Shown here one piece after another: positions 30,183-39,604 of a stretch of 64,000 nucleotides of DNA. A program made the position numbers and the translations under genes. Position 1 is the first letter of the stretch. The number at the start of each line of letters is the position of its first letter. The notes beneath the pieces are model-generated. The model did no database searches. It was given only the letters and a program-made list of their open reading frames with translations, and had not been told where the DNA came from. The stretch is taken from the NCBI RefSeq assembly GCF_000702205.1, contig NZ_KL370871.1:186001-250000 (forward strand), read 5' to 3'. The DNA comes from Lachnospira multipara LB2003 (GTDB taxonomy: Bacteria > Bacillota > Clostridia > Lachnospirales > Lachnospiraceae).

Positions 30183-30971
30183 TTAAAGCTTAGGCAAAGA
30201 AATCGAAGAATCAAGCAACCACGCTATCCCCTTAGCTAATCTAAACTGAGGATTATTAAAATGGTTTCCTTTTTCCACCTCGTATTTAAAGTCTGCAAGA
30301 ATTCCTTCCTTTACCGCATGTCCAAAATAAACCGATAATTCTCTTGTTGTATTTCCCACAGAAGCAAGCACCTTATTTTTAGATTTTTCTTCCCTGTCTC
30401 CAAGACTTAGGTAAATTTTGGTATCATCTATTAATTCGTGCTCTGAGACGTATTTCTTAACCCCTGGAAACCATAAAGATCCGGAAGCTGAGCAAACTCC
30501 ACTAAATAAGCAGCTTTCATAATAAGTCCAAAGGCTAAAAAGTCCTGCGAGGGAATAACCTGCAATATAATAAGTTCTATACCACTCTTCTTTTTCCACT
30601 TCAAGGTCTTTATCCGTATCCCAAACTTCACTAAGAATAAAAGCTGTATTAAATTTCTTCTCAATCTCAGGCATAAGGCTATTAACCAACCAATCAAGAG
30701 TGATTTTTCCACCACCCTCAAATTTACGTCCCTTAAAGACATCATTAGCAGTCCAAGGGCTCATTTCAAAATCCCAAGAATCTACCTTAAATCCAATTAT
30801 GGTAAAGGCAATCTCTGGGACCATCTCATGAACAAGAACCGCTACTTCAGACCAATTCTCATCTTCTACTGGATCTAAGGGCCAAAAAATAAATGGGCCA
30901 CTATTTATTGCGTCATTACAATCAGCCACATAGCACATTCTTCCATCTATTTCTAACTCATATGTAACCAT
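30183..30971 (-). CDS. Putative alpha/beta-hydrolase esterase
   Basis: Probable serine hydrolase of the putative-esterase (EstA/Fes-like) group. The nucleophile elbow is AGYSLAGLFSLW near residues 140-151, a GxSxA variant of the usual GxSxG. SGSLWFPG follows, as in this group, and the likely catalytic histidine is in EKGNHFNNP near the end. I chose the ATG at 30971, which has AGGAG five bases upstream; the ATG at 30992 has none. There is no signal peptide, so it should be cytoplasmic. Substrate unknown. Confidence 0.75.
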   Translation of the reverse strand: MVTYELEIDGRMCYVADCNDAINSGPFIFWPLDPVEDENWSEVAVLVHEMVPEIAFTIIGFKVDSWDFEMSPWTANDVFKGRKFEGGGKITLDWLVNSLMPEIEKKFNTAFILSEVWDTDKDLEVEKEEWYRTYYIAGYSLAGLFSLWTYYESCLFSGVCSASGSLWFPGVKKYVSEHELIDDTKIYLSLGDREEKSKNKVLASVGNTTRELSVYFGHAVKEGILADFKYEVEKGNHFNNPQFRLAKGIAWLLDSSISLPKL

Positions 30972-31080
30972 ACTAACTCCTACATTTATCAAATCTAATA
31001 TTTAATTTTTTCACAAAACAACTTCTTATTATATAATATTTGATTTATTTTTCTTTTTCAATACTTAAACTAAAATTCAT

Positions 31081-31109
31081 TTGTTTCATATATGGGATTT
31101 TGATATCAT
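31081..31109 (+). promoter_or_regulatory. Promoter of the J-domain gene
   Basis: TTGTTT (31081-31086) and TATCAT (31104-31109) are 17 bp apart, with TGA immediately before the -10. The start codon is about 50 bases downstream. Confidence 0.5.
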
Positions 31110-31164
31110 ATTCTTACATTGGTTGTAAAGATAATAAAGAGAGGAGGCAAAGGTTACTAATACT

Positions 31165-32187
31165 ATGAATATTGATGAAGCTTGCAAGATTCTAGGAGTT
31201 AATGGCAATGAAAATATAAAGGAAATAAAGACGAAATACCGTGAACTTATCTTTAAATATCACCCAGATTCTCCAGACATAAACGATTCAAGAAAGGCAC
31301 AGTTAATAAACGAGGCCTACTGTCTTTTAAAAAGCAATTATAAGCTTAACAAAAATAAGAATCGCAGCTATAACACAAGCCCTACACATAAAGCAGAAAG
31401 CCGCCATCACTTTAATGGCAAGGACCTCTCTTTAGCATATTGTAATCGAAATGTTTATGAAAGAGCTGATATTAACGTAATTAATAACGATAGCTTTATA
31501 AATATTGCCAGAGGAAAGTTTTTATGGGAACCTGATAAGGAAGACTTTGACTGCTTTATCCATTCATGCTTAGTTGAGGTAACATCCTTACTTGAAAGCG
31601 TAGAGCTTGCACTAGATAGCAAAGGAATTGAATATGACACCTTAAAAGTAAAGCCATTCTTTCAAATGCAGTTATTTAATAGCTTTGCCATGAGTTTTAT
31701 AAATCCAGTTTTTTCACTGCGAAAGATTTTAAAAGCTAATGCTAGACTAGACAATAATGATAGAATTTATGAAATACATGCCAATCTTTCTACAGTAGGA
31801 GTTGATGATTACTACAAGAGATTATATGCTCTTAAGCCAGGAACTGTGCTATATCCTACTAAATTAAAAAACAACAGGCTAACAGTTTCTAATAACCTAG
31901 GTCAAAGCTTAGGTAACCTATCAATTAAAGATGACAGACTTTTATATATAGTTATTCCCATTCTAAAAAGAAAGCTTGCAACTGTACGAATTGTGGTTAA
32001 TTCCATAGATAATAACAGGGCTAAGAAGCCTTACAGAATTAATGTTAACATAAGCCTATTTATAAAACTAACATCAGAAGTTTTAGAAAGAGAAATACAA
32101 ATAGAACATTTCAATGAAATAACTAAAGAACATGCAAAAGCAATTGAAAGTCTGCTTAATGAATATGAAAACGCCTTGATAAACTAA
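31165..32187 (+). CDS. DnaJ-domain protein
   Basis: The N-terminal J domain covers residues 1-62 with the HPD motif in IFKYHPDSPD near 33-36, so it should stimulate an Hsp70 ATPase. It lacks the Gly/Phe and zinc regions of classical DnaJ. Residues 80-340 are a separate domain I do not recognise, partly resembling a PilZ-like or beta-rich fold in places (RLYALKPGTVLYPTK) but not assigned. The last codons form half of the terminator stem. The target is unknown. Confidence 0.75.
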   Translation: MNIDEACKILGVNGNENIKEIKTKYRELIFKYHPDSPDINDSRKAQLINEAYCLLKSNYKLNKNKNRSYNTSPTHKAESRHHFNGKDLSLAYCNRNVYERADINVINNDSFINIARGKFLWEPDKEDFDCFIHSCLVEVTSLLESVELALDSKGIEYDTLKVKPFFQMQLFNSFAMSFINPVFSLRKILKANARLDNNDRIYEIHANLSTVGVDDYYKRLYALKPGTVLYPTKLKNNRLTVSNNLGQSLGNLSIKDDRLLYIVIPILKRKLATVRIVVNSIDNNRAKKPYRINVNISLFIKLTSEVLEREIQIEHFNEITKEHAKAIESLLNEYENALIN

Positions 32188-32200
32188 TTTATCAAGGCGT
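32171..32200. terminator. Bidirectional terminator overlapping the J-domain stop codon
   Basis: A perfect 13-bp stem (ACGCCTTGATAAA and its complement) has a 4-base loop that contains part of the stop codon of the plus-strand gene. T-rich DNA follows on both strands, and the CDF gene on the minus strand ends 9 bp away. Confidence 0.85.
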
Positions 32201-32208
32201 TAATTGCT

Positions 32209-33315
32209 TTATTCTGAAATATCTCTATCTAATATAATTTGTAATGTATAATCTGGATATTTTTCCTGTACTGCATCAATTATATTATGATAAACCTCCT
32301 TTATGTTAGGTGCAGCATAATCTACAATAACATCAAACTGCATATATAGGTCTTCTATTTTAATGTAAAATCCATGCATTTGAATAACATAATCAAAACC
32401 TGTGACGATTCTTGAAACCTCACCTCTTATTCTAGCTGCTTCATTATCTCCAGTATTAACTGCATAAATACCAACCCCTGTGATATTTACGTTATACTCC
32501 TTATAAACCTTCCTTTCGATTTTCCTTGTAATCTCATCAATTTCATTGGCCGTAAGCTTATCATCTACTTCAATGTGAACAGAGCCTATAAGTCTGTCCG
32601 GTCCGTAACTATGAAGTATTAAGTCATAGGCACCATGTACTCCTTCAACTGAAGCTACACATTTTTTAACTTTCTTTGCAAAATCCGATTCTATCCTTTC
32701 ACCTAGAATCTTACTAATTGTATCACTAAGCATCTCAATTCCAGATTTTATAATCACTATAGAGATAATAACTCCAAGGTAACTTTCAATACTTACCTTA
32801 AACAATAAATAAATAATTCCCGCTAAAAAAGTTGCCGTTGAAATAACCCCATCAAATAAAGCATCTTTTCCTGATGCAATAAGTGCATCAGATTTTTCTC
32901 TGCTACCGACCCCCTTAAAATATAAACCTAATATTATCTTAACTATAACTGCGATTCCAACCAAAAGCAAAGAAAGCGCAGAATAGTCGGGCACTGAAGG
33001 ATTTATTATTTTCTTAAATGATTCTACAAATGCTGTAACACCAGCATATAGAATAATCACACTTATAACCGTTGTAGTTAAATACTCCACCCTGCCAAAT
33101 CCAAGAGGATGTTTCTTGGTTGGTGTCTTATTAGATAACTTAGCGCCAATAATTGTTATAACCGAAGATAGGGCATCTGATAAATTATTGACTGCATCCA
33201 TTACAATAGCGATGGAGTTTACTGTTAAACCAATTACTGCTTTAACTGCACTTAAGATAATATTTACAATAATGCCAATTATACTAGTTCTAATTATTAC
33301 TTTTGTACGATTCAT
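32209..33315 (-). CDS. Cation diffusion facilitator (CDF) metal exporter
   Basis: Proton-driven exporter of divalent metal (Zn, Fe, Mn or similar). The 368-residue protein has six membrane segments in the first 205 residues. Metal-site features are present: DAVNNLSDALSS in helix 2, KKHPLGFGRVEYL after it, and SGKDALFDGVIS in helix 5. The last 160 residues are the cytoplasmic ferredoxin-like domain and are longer than usual, with an apparent second copy. Its start overlaps the preceding small gene by 4 bp (ATGA). Confidence 0.92.
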   Translation of the reverse strand: MNRTKVIIRTSIIGIIVNIILSAVKAVIGLTVNSIAIVMDAVNNLSDALSSVITIIGAKLSNKTPTKKHPLGFGRVEYLTTTVISVIILYAGVTAFVESFKKIINPSVPDYSALSLLLVGIAVIVKIILGLYFKGVGSREKSDALIASGKDALFDGVISTATFLAGIIYLLFKVSIESYLGVIISIVIIKSGIEMLSDTISKILGERIESDFAKKVKKCVASVEGVHGAYDLILHSYGPDRLIGSVHIEVDDKLTANEIDEITRKIERKVYKEYNVNITGVGIYAVNTGDNEAARIRGEVSRIVTGFDYVIQMHGFYIKIEDLYMQFDVIVDYAAPNIKEVYHNIIDAVQEKYPDYTLQIILDRDISE

Positions 33316-33485
33316 GCACTGAAATTTTTCTCCTTAATCATATTTCGGATCTTTTTTCTGTGTTGTAAGACTATGTTATATGCTTTATCAATATTGCTCT
33401 CCGTTGCGGGAATACGCAAATCATATAACATTCTTTTAATGTCTTCTACTCTCCAATTTACTTCTGTTAACTCGTTAGATCCCAT
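33312..33485 (-). CDS. Small protein, 57 residues, coupled to the CDF gene
   Basis: Short basic, helical protein of unknown function. I start it at the ATG at 33485, where AGGGAGG lies 8 bases upstream; an in-frame extension to 33533 has no better site. Its stop codon overlaps the CDF start (ATGA), so the two are translationally coupled. There is no cysteine or histidine cluster that would suggest metal binding. Confidence 0.6.
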   Translation of the reverse strand: MGSNELTEVNWRVEDIKRMLYDLRIPATESNIDKAYNIVLQHRKKIRNMIKEKNFSA

Positions 33486-33676
33486 GCTGTTAACCTCCCT
33501 AAATCTTAAACTATCCCTATTCACTTTATTCACGCCTATCTGATTTCGATTATGTGATTATGATAAACTCACAAATTTATTTTTTCATCACCCAACACGC
33601 AAAGGATAATTACAATTTAGGTAAATAGTACTATAACTCTAGAAAAAATTACTCATCATCTAAATCTAAAGTATTA

Positions 33677-34942
33677 CTATATTTTCCAAACTCGTCTTCT
33701 AGGACTAAAAAAGCCCACACTTATTCCTATTCCTACAAGCAAAGTAAAAACAATGGTTATTTTTAAGTCTTTTAAAAATCTAGCTTTCTCAACTTGATTT
33801 TCGCTGCTATCTTCTACTATTGCACTATCAGAAGACTCATTACTAGTATCCTCTTTAATTTCATTAACAGCAAAATCAAGTCTTGATTCCATTAAATAAA
33901 GCTTTTTATTAATATTCTTACTTTCCACAGCTTCCCTTGTTTCATTGCTAATTTGCTTTTTTTCTGTAAATTCTGGATTCCCTGTATTAATAACTGCAGC
34001 ATTATCAACTACAGCCGTATCAGCTAAGACCTGATTTTCATTTTCTACAGGTAGATTTTGATTTGAAGGCTTGCTACTAGGCTTTTTATAACTTGTGCTA
34101 GCAATACCAATCCCATAATAATCAGGCATTACATCCTTAGCAAATAAAGCCATATTATCATCTTGTTTAGCTAGGCCATTAGTACAATCAACGTAATACC
34201 AATAATCATTAATTTTAACGGCATTCCATGCATGAGCCATCTGATTTTTTCCATCGTCAGTTACTATGACACTTGGAATACCAGCAATCTCCATCATATA
34301 CTGAAATGCCGTTGATATACCAGCGCAGACGCTATTTTGGCCAATTAAAGCATCATAAGCATTGCCATGACTATACGAATAATCATAAGTCACATTGTCC
34401 TTAAACCAATTAAATATATTTAGTACAGTTTCTGCATTATCACTGCCCCTGCAGCTATTTAGCACCTCTCTAGCTTTACTGCTCATGGCATTAAATTGTG
34501 CATCATCTAGATACATCTGCGTTGTAGTATCAGTTTCATAACACATTACCTGATAGCCACCAATGCTTTTTTTACCTGCAGTTGTCCTAATAGTATAACG
34601 ATAAACCATACTAGCAAAATTATTATAAAGACCGCTATCATTAATCATTAATCCAATGAGATTCTCACATAAATCATCCTCATAATAATAGCTTTTTGAC
34701 ACAGTTCCCCCAGTGTTATATTGATTAATCATATTATTAATCAATTCATCCTTTGTGATATATGTGTAGCCGCTTGCCTCATAAAAAGCCTCAAAGGAAT
34801 CGTACCACACACCATTAATATTTACTTTCCCATCATCAGCCAAGCAATTGATAGTTTGTAAAGAAAAAATAATACTAATCATAATAAAGACTAAAGCTAA
34901 AGACAAAGTCCTTTTCTTAGTCTTTCCCCATATATTAATCAT
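33677..34942 (-). CDS. Surface transglutaminase-like domain protein
   Basis: Secreted or membrane-anchored cysteine protease/transglutaminase fold protein. An N-terminal signal segment (about 13-35) is followed by a 170-residue region, then the transglutaminase core with the triad visible: Cys in NSVCAGISTAF, His in MAHAWNAVK and Asp in YYVDCTNG. A Ser/Glu/Asn-rich linker leads to a C-terminal membrane segment (about 394-412) and a short basic tail. The layout suggests attachment to the membrane outside the cell. Substrate unknown. Confidence 0.8.
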   Translation of the reverse strand: MINIWGKTKKRTLSLALVFIMISIIFSLQTINCLADDGKVNINGVWYDSFEAFYEASGYTYITKDELINNMINQYNTGGTVSKSYYYEDDLCENLIGLMINDSGLYNNFASMVYRYTIRTTAGKKSIGGYQVMCYETDTTTQMYLDDAQFNAMSSKAREVLNSCRGSDNAETVLNIFNWFKDNVTYDYSYSHGNAYDALIGQNSVCAGISTAFQYMMEIAGIPSVIVTDDGKNQMAHAWNAVKINDYWYYVDCTNGLAKQDDNMALFAKDVMPDYYGIGIASTSYKKPSSKPSNQNLPVENENQVLADTAVVDNAAVINTGNPEFTEKKQISNETREAVESKNINKKLYLMESRLDFAVNEIKEDTSNESSDSAIVEDSSENQVEKARFLKDLKITIVFTLLVGIGISVGFFSPRRRVWKI

Positions 34943-34996
34943 AAAATCACTTCTCTCTAAATAAACACAAAAAACTAACTGCCTTTATTATTTCCC

Positions 34997-35989
34997 TTAC
35001 TCTCCATATCTAAGACCTGCCGATTCAGCAGCTCTTTCTAAAATATCGCACACTGAAATTGAATGTGCTAATGATTGATTAACCTTATCGTAATCATCAG
35101 TTTCAATAGCCTTTACAAAGTCTCTAAATTCCTGAACCATTCTATGATGTACTTCCTTAGGTCTAAATTCCTCCTTGGCGATATTATCACCGTGACCAAT
35201 ATAAATATCTAATCCTCTTAGACTATTGGCACTATCTGGAACCTTAAAGTAGCCCTCTTCACCCTGAACCATAATAAATGACTCACTATCAGAATCCTTG
35301 CAAGCCACAAGTTCTGCCACAAAATCCTTATATACAAGAATCAATGTACCTGACACATCAATTCCGTTATAACCTTTGTTAGCCACATATAATACATCCT
35401 CTGGCTGACCAAATAAGCCAACCACAAAGTTTATATTATAGACATTAATATCCATTAAAGCTCCACCATAAGATTCTAGCTGAAATGCTGGAGCAGGAAA
35501 TCCATCTTTATATTTTTGATAGCGTGATGAATACTGTGAAAAATTACATTGAACCATACGTATTCTTCCAAGCCAAGGCACAGTCTCCTTTACCTTCTCA
35601 AAAGTCTCATTATGGAACACTGTCATAGCTTCAAAAATAAATAAGTGATGATCAAGTGCAATTGATGCCAAATCCTTAGCTTGACTAGCTGTAGCTGTAA
35701 AAGGTTTCTCAACAATTACATTCTTACCTGCAATTAAGGCTAATTTAGCATAGTCATAATGCATACTATTAATAATTCCAATATAGACTGTATCAGCATT
35801 AGTCTCCATTAGCATTTTTTCATAGTCTGTATAGACCTCCATAATGCCATAATCATCAGCAAGCATCTTTGTCTTATTTAAGCTAGTAGGTCTACCCCAA
35901 ATTGAAACCACTTCAATCTCAGGAATATCCTGCAAAGCAAACAAGCACTCATTAACAATTTTTCCATTACCAACAATAGCTAGTTTCAT
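34997..35989 (-). CDS. Gfo/Idh/MocA family oxidoreductase
   Basis: NAD(P)-dependent sugar or polyol dehydrogenase. The Rossmann fold starts at the first residue (LAIVGNGKIVNECLFAL, with a GNGKI variant of GxGxxG). The EKPFTATASQA block contains the conserved EKP. The GGALMDINVYNINFV motif in the C-terminal domain is the usual catalytic region, although the second helix carries Tyr-Asn where many members have His. The 330-residue length is standard. Substrate unknown. Confidence 0.88.
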   Translation of the reverse strand: MKLAIVGNGKIVNECLFALQDIPEIEVVSIWGRPTSLNKTKMLADDYGIMEVYTDYEKMLMETNADTVYIGIINSMHYDYAKLALIAGKNVIVEKPFTATASQAKDLASIALDHHLFIFEAMTVFHNETFEKVKETVPWLGRIRMVQCNFSQYSSRYQKYKDGFPAPAFQLESYGGALMDINVYNINFVVGLFGQPEDVLYVANKGYNGIDVSGTLILVYKDFVAELVACKDSDSESFIMVQGEEGYFKVPDSANSLRGLDIYIGHGDNIAKEEFRPKEVHHRMVQEFRDFVKAIETDDYDKVNQSLAHSISVCDILERAAESAGLRYGE

Positions 35990-36040
35990 AAGCTTTAATC
36001 TCCTTTTTATTATTAATGTTTATAGTTGTATAAATATTAA

Positions 36041-36715
36041 TTACTGTTCTTTATCATCTGATAATTTTAGTTGACTAAAATCAATCAAATCAGCCATTGT
36101 AAATACTGTTGGAGTTAAGGCCTCCACAAAAGCCTTTCTCATCTTCTCATACTCTTTAGAATTTCTTGATGCCTTAAATAAAAGAGCTGTATTTCTTGCA
36201 TCAGTTAAGCCATCATGGGCTTTACCCTGAAAAGCCAAACCACTTAAATCCACAGCCTTAGATAAGGACAAAATATGACTTAAATGAAGTTCCTTCTTAA
36301 ATTCATTCTGATAATCAATCCAATTATCATACATATATTTAAGTCCTTCATCACTTTCAAATTCAGTTAATTTCTTGGCCTTTATTTCATTTTGTAATTG
36401 TAATTTATCACAATCACTCCATGAATAAATCTTATAATCATGGCCACACCAGTTAATAAAGCGTTTTAAAACATTAGCAAAATGATCCGCTCCTGATACA
36501 TCAACAGTTGTAATTCCAGTAAGCTGAACGAACTTAGGCTCAATAATTGAGTTATATTGAGGCTTTACGTATTCCTTAAATTCATCAACAACTTCTAGGT
36601 TCTCATCTAATCTAACTGCGCCTATTTCAATAGTTTCCTGTCTGCTAATTCTTTTAAATTCTTTATGTTCCTTAGCCACATTATTCATTTCCAAGTCAAT
36701 AAAAATATGTTTCAT
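36041..36715 (-). CDS. DEDDh 3'-5' exonuclease
   Basis: Exonuclease of the DnaQ-like superfamily. Exo I is FIDLEMNN (D7, E9), exo II lies in YSWSDCDKLQLQNE, and exo III is AHDGLTDARNTA, with the histidine four residues before the aspartate as in DEDDh enzymes. The 224-residue length fits KapD-like and stand-alone exonucleases. It may act on RNA or DNA ends. It lies 12 bp after trmL, probably in one transcript. Confidence 0.85.
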   Translation of the reverse strand: MKHIFIDLEMNNVAKEHKEFKRISRQETIEIGAVRLDENLEVVDEFKEYVKPQYNSIIEPKFVQLTGITTVDVSGADHFANVLKRFINWCGHDYKIYSWSDCDKLQLQNEIKAKKLTEFESDEGLKYMYDNWIDYQNEFKKELHLSHILSLSKAVDLSGLAFQGKAHDGLTDARNTALLFKASRNSKEYEKMRKAFVEALTPTVFTMADLIDFSQLKLSDDKEQ

Positions 36716-36727
36716 AGGCCCCCATTT

Positions 36728-37225
36728 TTACTCTTTCCAATGTAATCTGTGTAATTCACCCTCTAAACTCATGTCTGTAAAGCCAAGCTGTCTTAATGCT
36801 TCATAAGCAACAATAGCCACTGAATTAGATAAATTAAGGGATCTAATTTCTCCAATCATTGGAATTCTTACACATGTATCTTCATTATCCACTAGAATTT
36901 CCTCTGGAATTCCAGCACTTTCCTTACCAAACATAATATAACAATCTTCTTCATAATTAACCTGTGTATAAGTCTTATGTGCCTTAGTTGTAGCCATATA
37001 AATCTTGGCATTAGGATTTTTTTCTAAAAAATCATTATAATCCTTATAAGTTCTAACATCTAATTTATCCCAATAATCAAGGCCTGCTCTTTTTAACATC
37101 TTATCATTAATTCTAAAGCCTAGTGGTTCTATTAAATGTAGAGTTGCTCCAATTGCAACACAAGTTCTTCCTATATTTCCAGTATTAGCTGGCATTTCTG
37201 GTTCATGTAAAACTATATTAATCAT
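36728..37225 (-). CDS. trmL: tRNA (cytidine(34)-2'-O)-methyltransferase
   Basis: SPOUT-class enzyme that methylates the wobble base ribose of tRNA-Leu. The three knotted-fold motifs are visible: PEMPANTGNIGRTCVA near residues 9-24, MFGKESAGIPEE near 97-108, and IRSLNLSNSVAIVAYE near 127-142. The 165-residue length is typical. The start has a TTAGGAG site. It is followed by the exonuclease gene. Confidence 0.93.
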   Translation of the reverse strand: MINIVLHEPEMPANTGNIGRTCVAIGATLHLIEPLGFRINDKMLKRAGLDYWDKLDVRTYKDYNDFLEKNPNAKIYMATTKAHKTYTQVNYEEDCYIMFGKESAGIPEEILVDNEDTCVRIPMIGEIRSLNLSNSVAIVAYEALRQLGFTDMSLEGELHRLHWKE

Positions 37226-37279
37226 ACTAACTCCTAAATATCTTTATTACATAACCATTATACTATTAATACTAAAAAA

Positions 37280-37307
37280 AGCCAAAACTACTTTCGCAGC
37301 TTTGGCT
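37280..37307 (-). terminator. Terminator of the CheX gene
   Basis: AGCCAAA and TTTGGCT arms with partial internal pairing are followed by seven T residues on the minus strand, about 25 bp after the CheX stop. Confidence 0.8.
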
Positions 37308-37328
37308 TAACTTTAATTAAACGCACTA

Positions 37329-37802
37329 TTATTCTGTCTTAATAGCAATATCAAGTTCCATAGCAACTCCAGCTTCATTACTTAGAGGAATACAGATATT
37401 TTTAGTATAATTCTGGGTTAACTTCATAGCACCACGTACTAAAGTAGGTGGTGTAATATCAATACCTACACCTTTAGTAGAAAGAATTGTAGCTGCATTA
37501 CCCATTATCATGTTTCCTAATTCAGAAATTGCACTAGTAGACATGTCGTCAAGCTCAGTAACTGGCATACCCATCATCATCTTAGATGCTATTTCTAAAG
37601 CCTTCTGGTAAGTAAGAGCAATCAACACCTGACCTCTCATTTCACCTGTAACACCTATCATGATAATAACCGAATCATTCTCAAATTCTGTTGTTTTTAC
37701 ATATGGTTTGCCTACCTTTAACTCCATCTGACATGCGTCCTTAAAAATGCTCACTGCTGCCATAAGAAAAGGGTTGATGTAATCTACATTAATATCAGCC
37801 AT
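37329..37802 (-). CDS. CheX-family chemotaxis phosphatase
   Basis: Probable phosphatase acting on CheY-P or a related receiver. The family motif is present: ISELGNMIMGN, with the Glu and Asn catalytic pair. The 157-residue length fits CheX (one active site), not CheC. I start it at 37802 because AAGGAGG lies 8 bases upstream; the frame extends to 37847 without one. No other chemotaxis gene is in the window, so the partner is elsewhere. Confidence 0.82.
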   Translation of the reverse strand: MADINVDYINPFLMAAVSIFKDACQMELKVGKPYVKTTEFENDSVIIMIGVTGEMRGQVLIALTYQKALEIASKMMMGMPVTELDDMSTSAISELGNMIMGNAATILSTKGVGIDITPPTLVRGAMKLTQNYTKNICIPLSNEAGVAMELDIAIKTE

Positions 37803-37893
37803 ATATATATCCTCCTTCGGATTAATTTGTAGTTCTGAAGTTTCCATATTACACAGCTATATCTAAGTATGGCTTTTGTTGCTATAAATTCAC

Positions 37894-39060
37894 TTAAGAT
37901 TCTAACTCTGTAATAAATTCCTTAATTCGCGACAAGCCTTCCTTAAGTTTATCAATTGAATATGCGTATGAAATTCTTAAAAATCCCTCTCCGCAGTCTC
38001 CAAAAGCAGTTCCAGGTACCACTGCTAATTTTTTCTCCTTAAGGAGTTTTGTTGCAAATTCATCTGATGTCATACCGAACTTTTTGATTGAAGGGAATAT
38101 ATAGAACGCACCAAAGGGTTCAAAACATTCCAATCCCATCTCTCTAAATGCATTAACAAGATACCTACGTCTTTGATTATAGGCCTCCACCATCTTATTA
38201 ACGTCTTCATCACAATTTTTCAAAGCTTCTACGGCAGCAAACTGACTATTAGTTGGTGCGCACATAATTGCAAACTGATGCAATTTAATCATCTGCTTTA
38301 TTATAGCTTTAGGACCACACGCATAACCAAGTCTCCATCCTGTCATAGCAAAAGCCTTTGAAAAGCCATTAATAACTATTGTTCTTTCCTTCATTCCTGG
38401 GAATTCTGCAATAGAAACATGTCTTTCTTCTCCATATGTTAATTCAGAATAAATCTCATCTGATAACACAAATAAATCATGTTTAATTATTATTGGCACA
38501 AGTTTCGCTAATTCATCTCTATTCATTATAGCACCAGTTGGGTTATTAGGGAATGGTAAAACTAAAATTTTTGTTTTATTAGTAATATTTTCTTCCAATT
38601 CCTCCGGTGTAAGCTTAAAACCATTTTCTTCCTTAAGGTTGATAATTACTGGTTTTGCATCAGCCATAACTGCACAAGGCAAATAAGAAACATAACTTGG
38701 CTGAGGAATTAAAACTTCATCCCCTGGATCAACCATACATCTAAGTGCCACATCAATAGCTTCACTACCTCCAACAGTGACCATAGTCTCATCTATTGGA
38801 TCATATTCTAGGTTGTATCTTCTCTTAAGATAATTACAAATCTCAATACGTAATTCCTTAAGACCTGCATTAGAAGTATAGAAAGTTCTACCCTTCTCTA
38901 ATGCATAAATTCCCTCCTCTCTAACATTCCAAGGAGTATCAAAATCAGGCTCACCTACGCCTAATGAAATAGCATCTGGCATTTCGCTAACTACATCGAA
39001 AAATTTTCTAATACCAGAAGGTTCAATGCTCAATATTTTGTTGGAAAGTGCATTTCTCAT
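37894..39060 (-). CDS. Class I/II pyridoxal-phosphate aminotransferase
   Basis: Fold-type I aminotransferase of the AspB/PatA group. The cofactor lysine is in INGFSKAFAMTGWRLGY. Other hallmarks are SLGVGEPDFDTP, LPFPNNPTGAIM (the Asn that contacts the pyridine ring), SDEIYSELTY, and the C-terminal FLRISYA arginine. The 388-residue length is standard. Its start overlaps the Lrp-type regulator gene by 4 bp, so that regulator probably senses a related amino acid. The exact donor and acceptor are unknown. Confidence 0.92.
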   Translation of the reverse strand: MRNALSNKILSIEPSGIRKFFDVVSEMPDAISLGVGEPDFDTPWNVREEGIYALEKGRTFYTSNAGLKELRIEICNYLKRRYNLEYDPIDETMVTVGGSEAIDVALRCMVDPGDEVLIPQPSYVSYLPCAVMADAKPVIINLKEENGFKLTPEELEENITNKTKILVLPFPNNPTGAIMNRDELAKLVPIIIKHDLFVLSDEIYSELTYGEERHVSIAEFPGMKERTIVINGFSKAFAMTGWRLGYACGPKAIIKQMIKLHQFAIMCAPTNSQFAAVEALKNCDEDVNKMVEAYNQRRRYLVNAFREMGLECFEPFGAFYIFPSIKKFGMTSDEFATKLLKEKKLAVVPGTAFGDCGEGFLRISYAYSIDKLKEGLSRIKEFITELES

Positions 39061-39539
39061 GGTGTCACTAACATCCTTTCGTCCTTATTATCTGCCTCAA
39101 ATACAGTACCGTAATCCTTATACTTCTTTAAAACAAAGTGAGTAGAAGTGCTAAGAACTGACTCCATAGGAGCAAGTTTAGCATGTACGAAATTCGCCAC
39201 TGACTTCATGGACTTTCCTTCTATAATAACAGTAAAATCAAAACCACCAGACATTAAGTAAACACTAGTTACTTCTTCGTAGTTATAGATTCTTTCTGCA
39301 ATGCTATCAAAACCTAAGCCTCTTTGAGGAGTTACCTTAACCTCAATTAAAGCTGTAACCTTCTCGTCATCTGTCTTATCCCAGTTAATCAAAGTGTTAT
39401 ATCCACAGATAACGTGTTCTTTTTCCATCGCTGCAATTTCATTGGCTACTTCAACATCTGTTAAGCCTAACATAATCGCCATGTCGTGAATATCTATACG
39501 ACCGTTCTTTTCTAGCATGTTTAAAATTTTGTCTCTCAT
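39057..39539 (-). CDS. Lrp/AsnC family transcriptional regulator
   Basis: Amino-acid-responsive regulator. An N-terminal winged helix-turn-helix (about 1-50) is followed by an AsnC/RAM effector domain, with VTALIEVKVTPQRG and VYLMSGGFDFTVIIEGKS as clear family strings. The 160-residue length is normal. I start it at the ATG at 39539 with AAGGA upstream; the ATG 9 bases earlier overlaps that site. It is coupled by a 4-bp overlap to the aminotransferase gene. Confidence 0.9.
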   Translation of the reverse strand: MRDKILNMLEKNGRIDIHDMAIMLGLTDVEVANEIAAMEKEHVICGYNTLINWDKTDDEKVTALIEVKVTPQRGLGFDSIAERIYNYEEVTSVYLMSGGFDFTVIIEGKSMKSVANFVHAKLAPMESVLSTSTHFVLKKYKDYGTVFEADNKDERMLVTP

Positions 39540-39604
39540 AATCCACATCCTTCACATAACTTATATTATCTAGTTTTGAAAACTAAAAGAGCTTGTTTTC
39601 TAAA

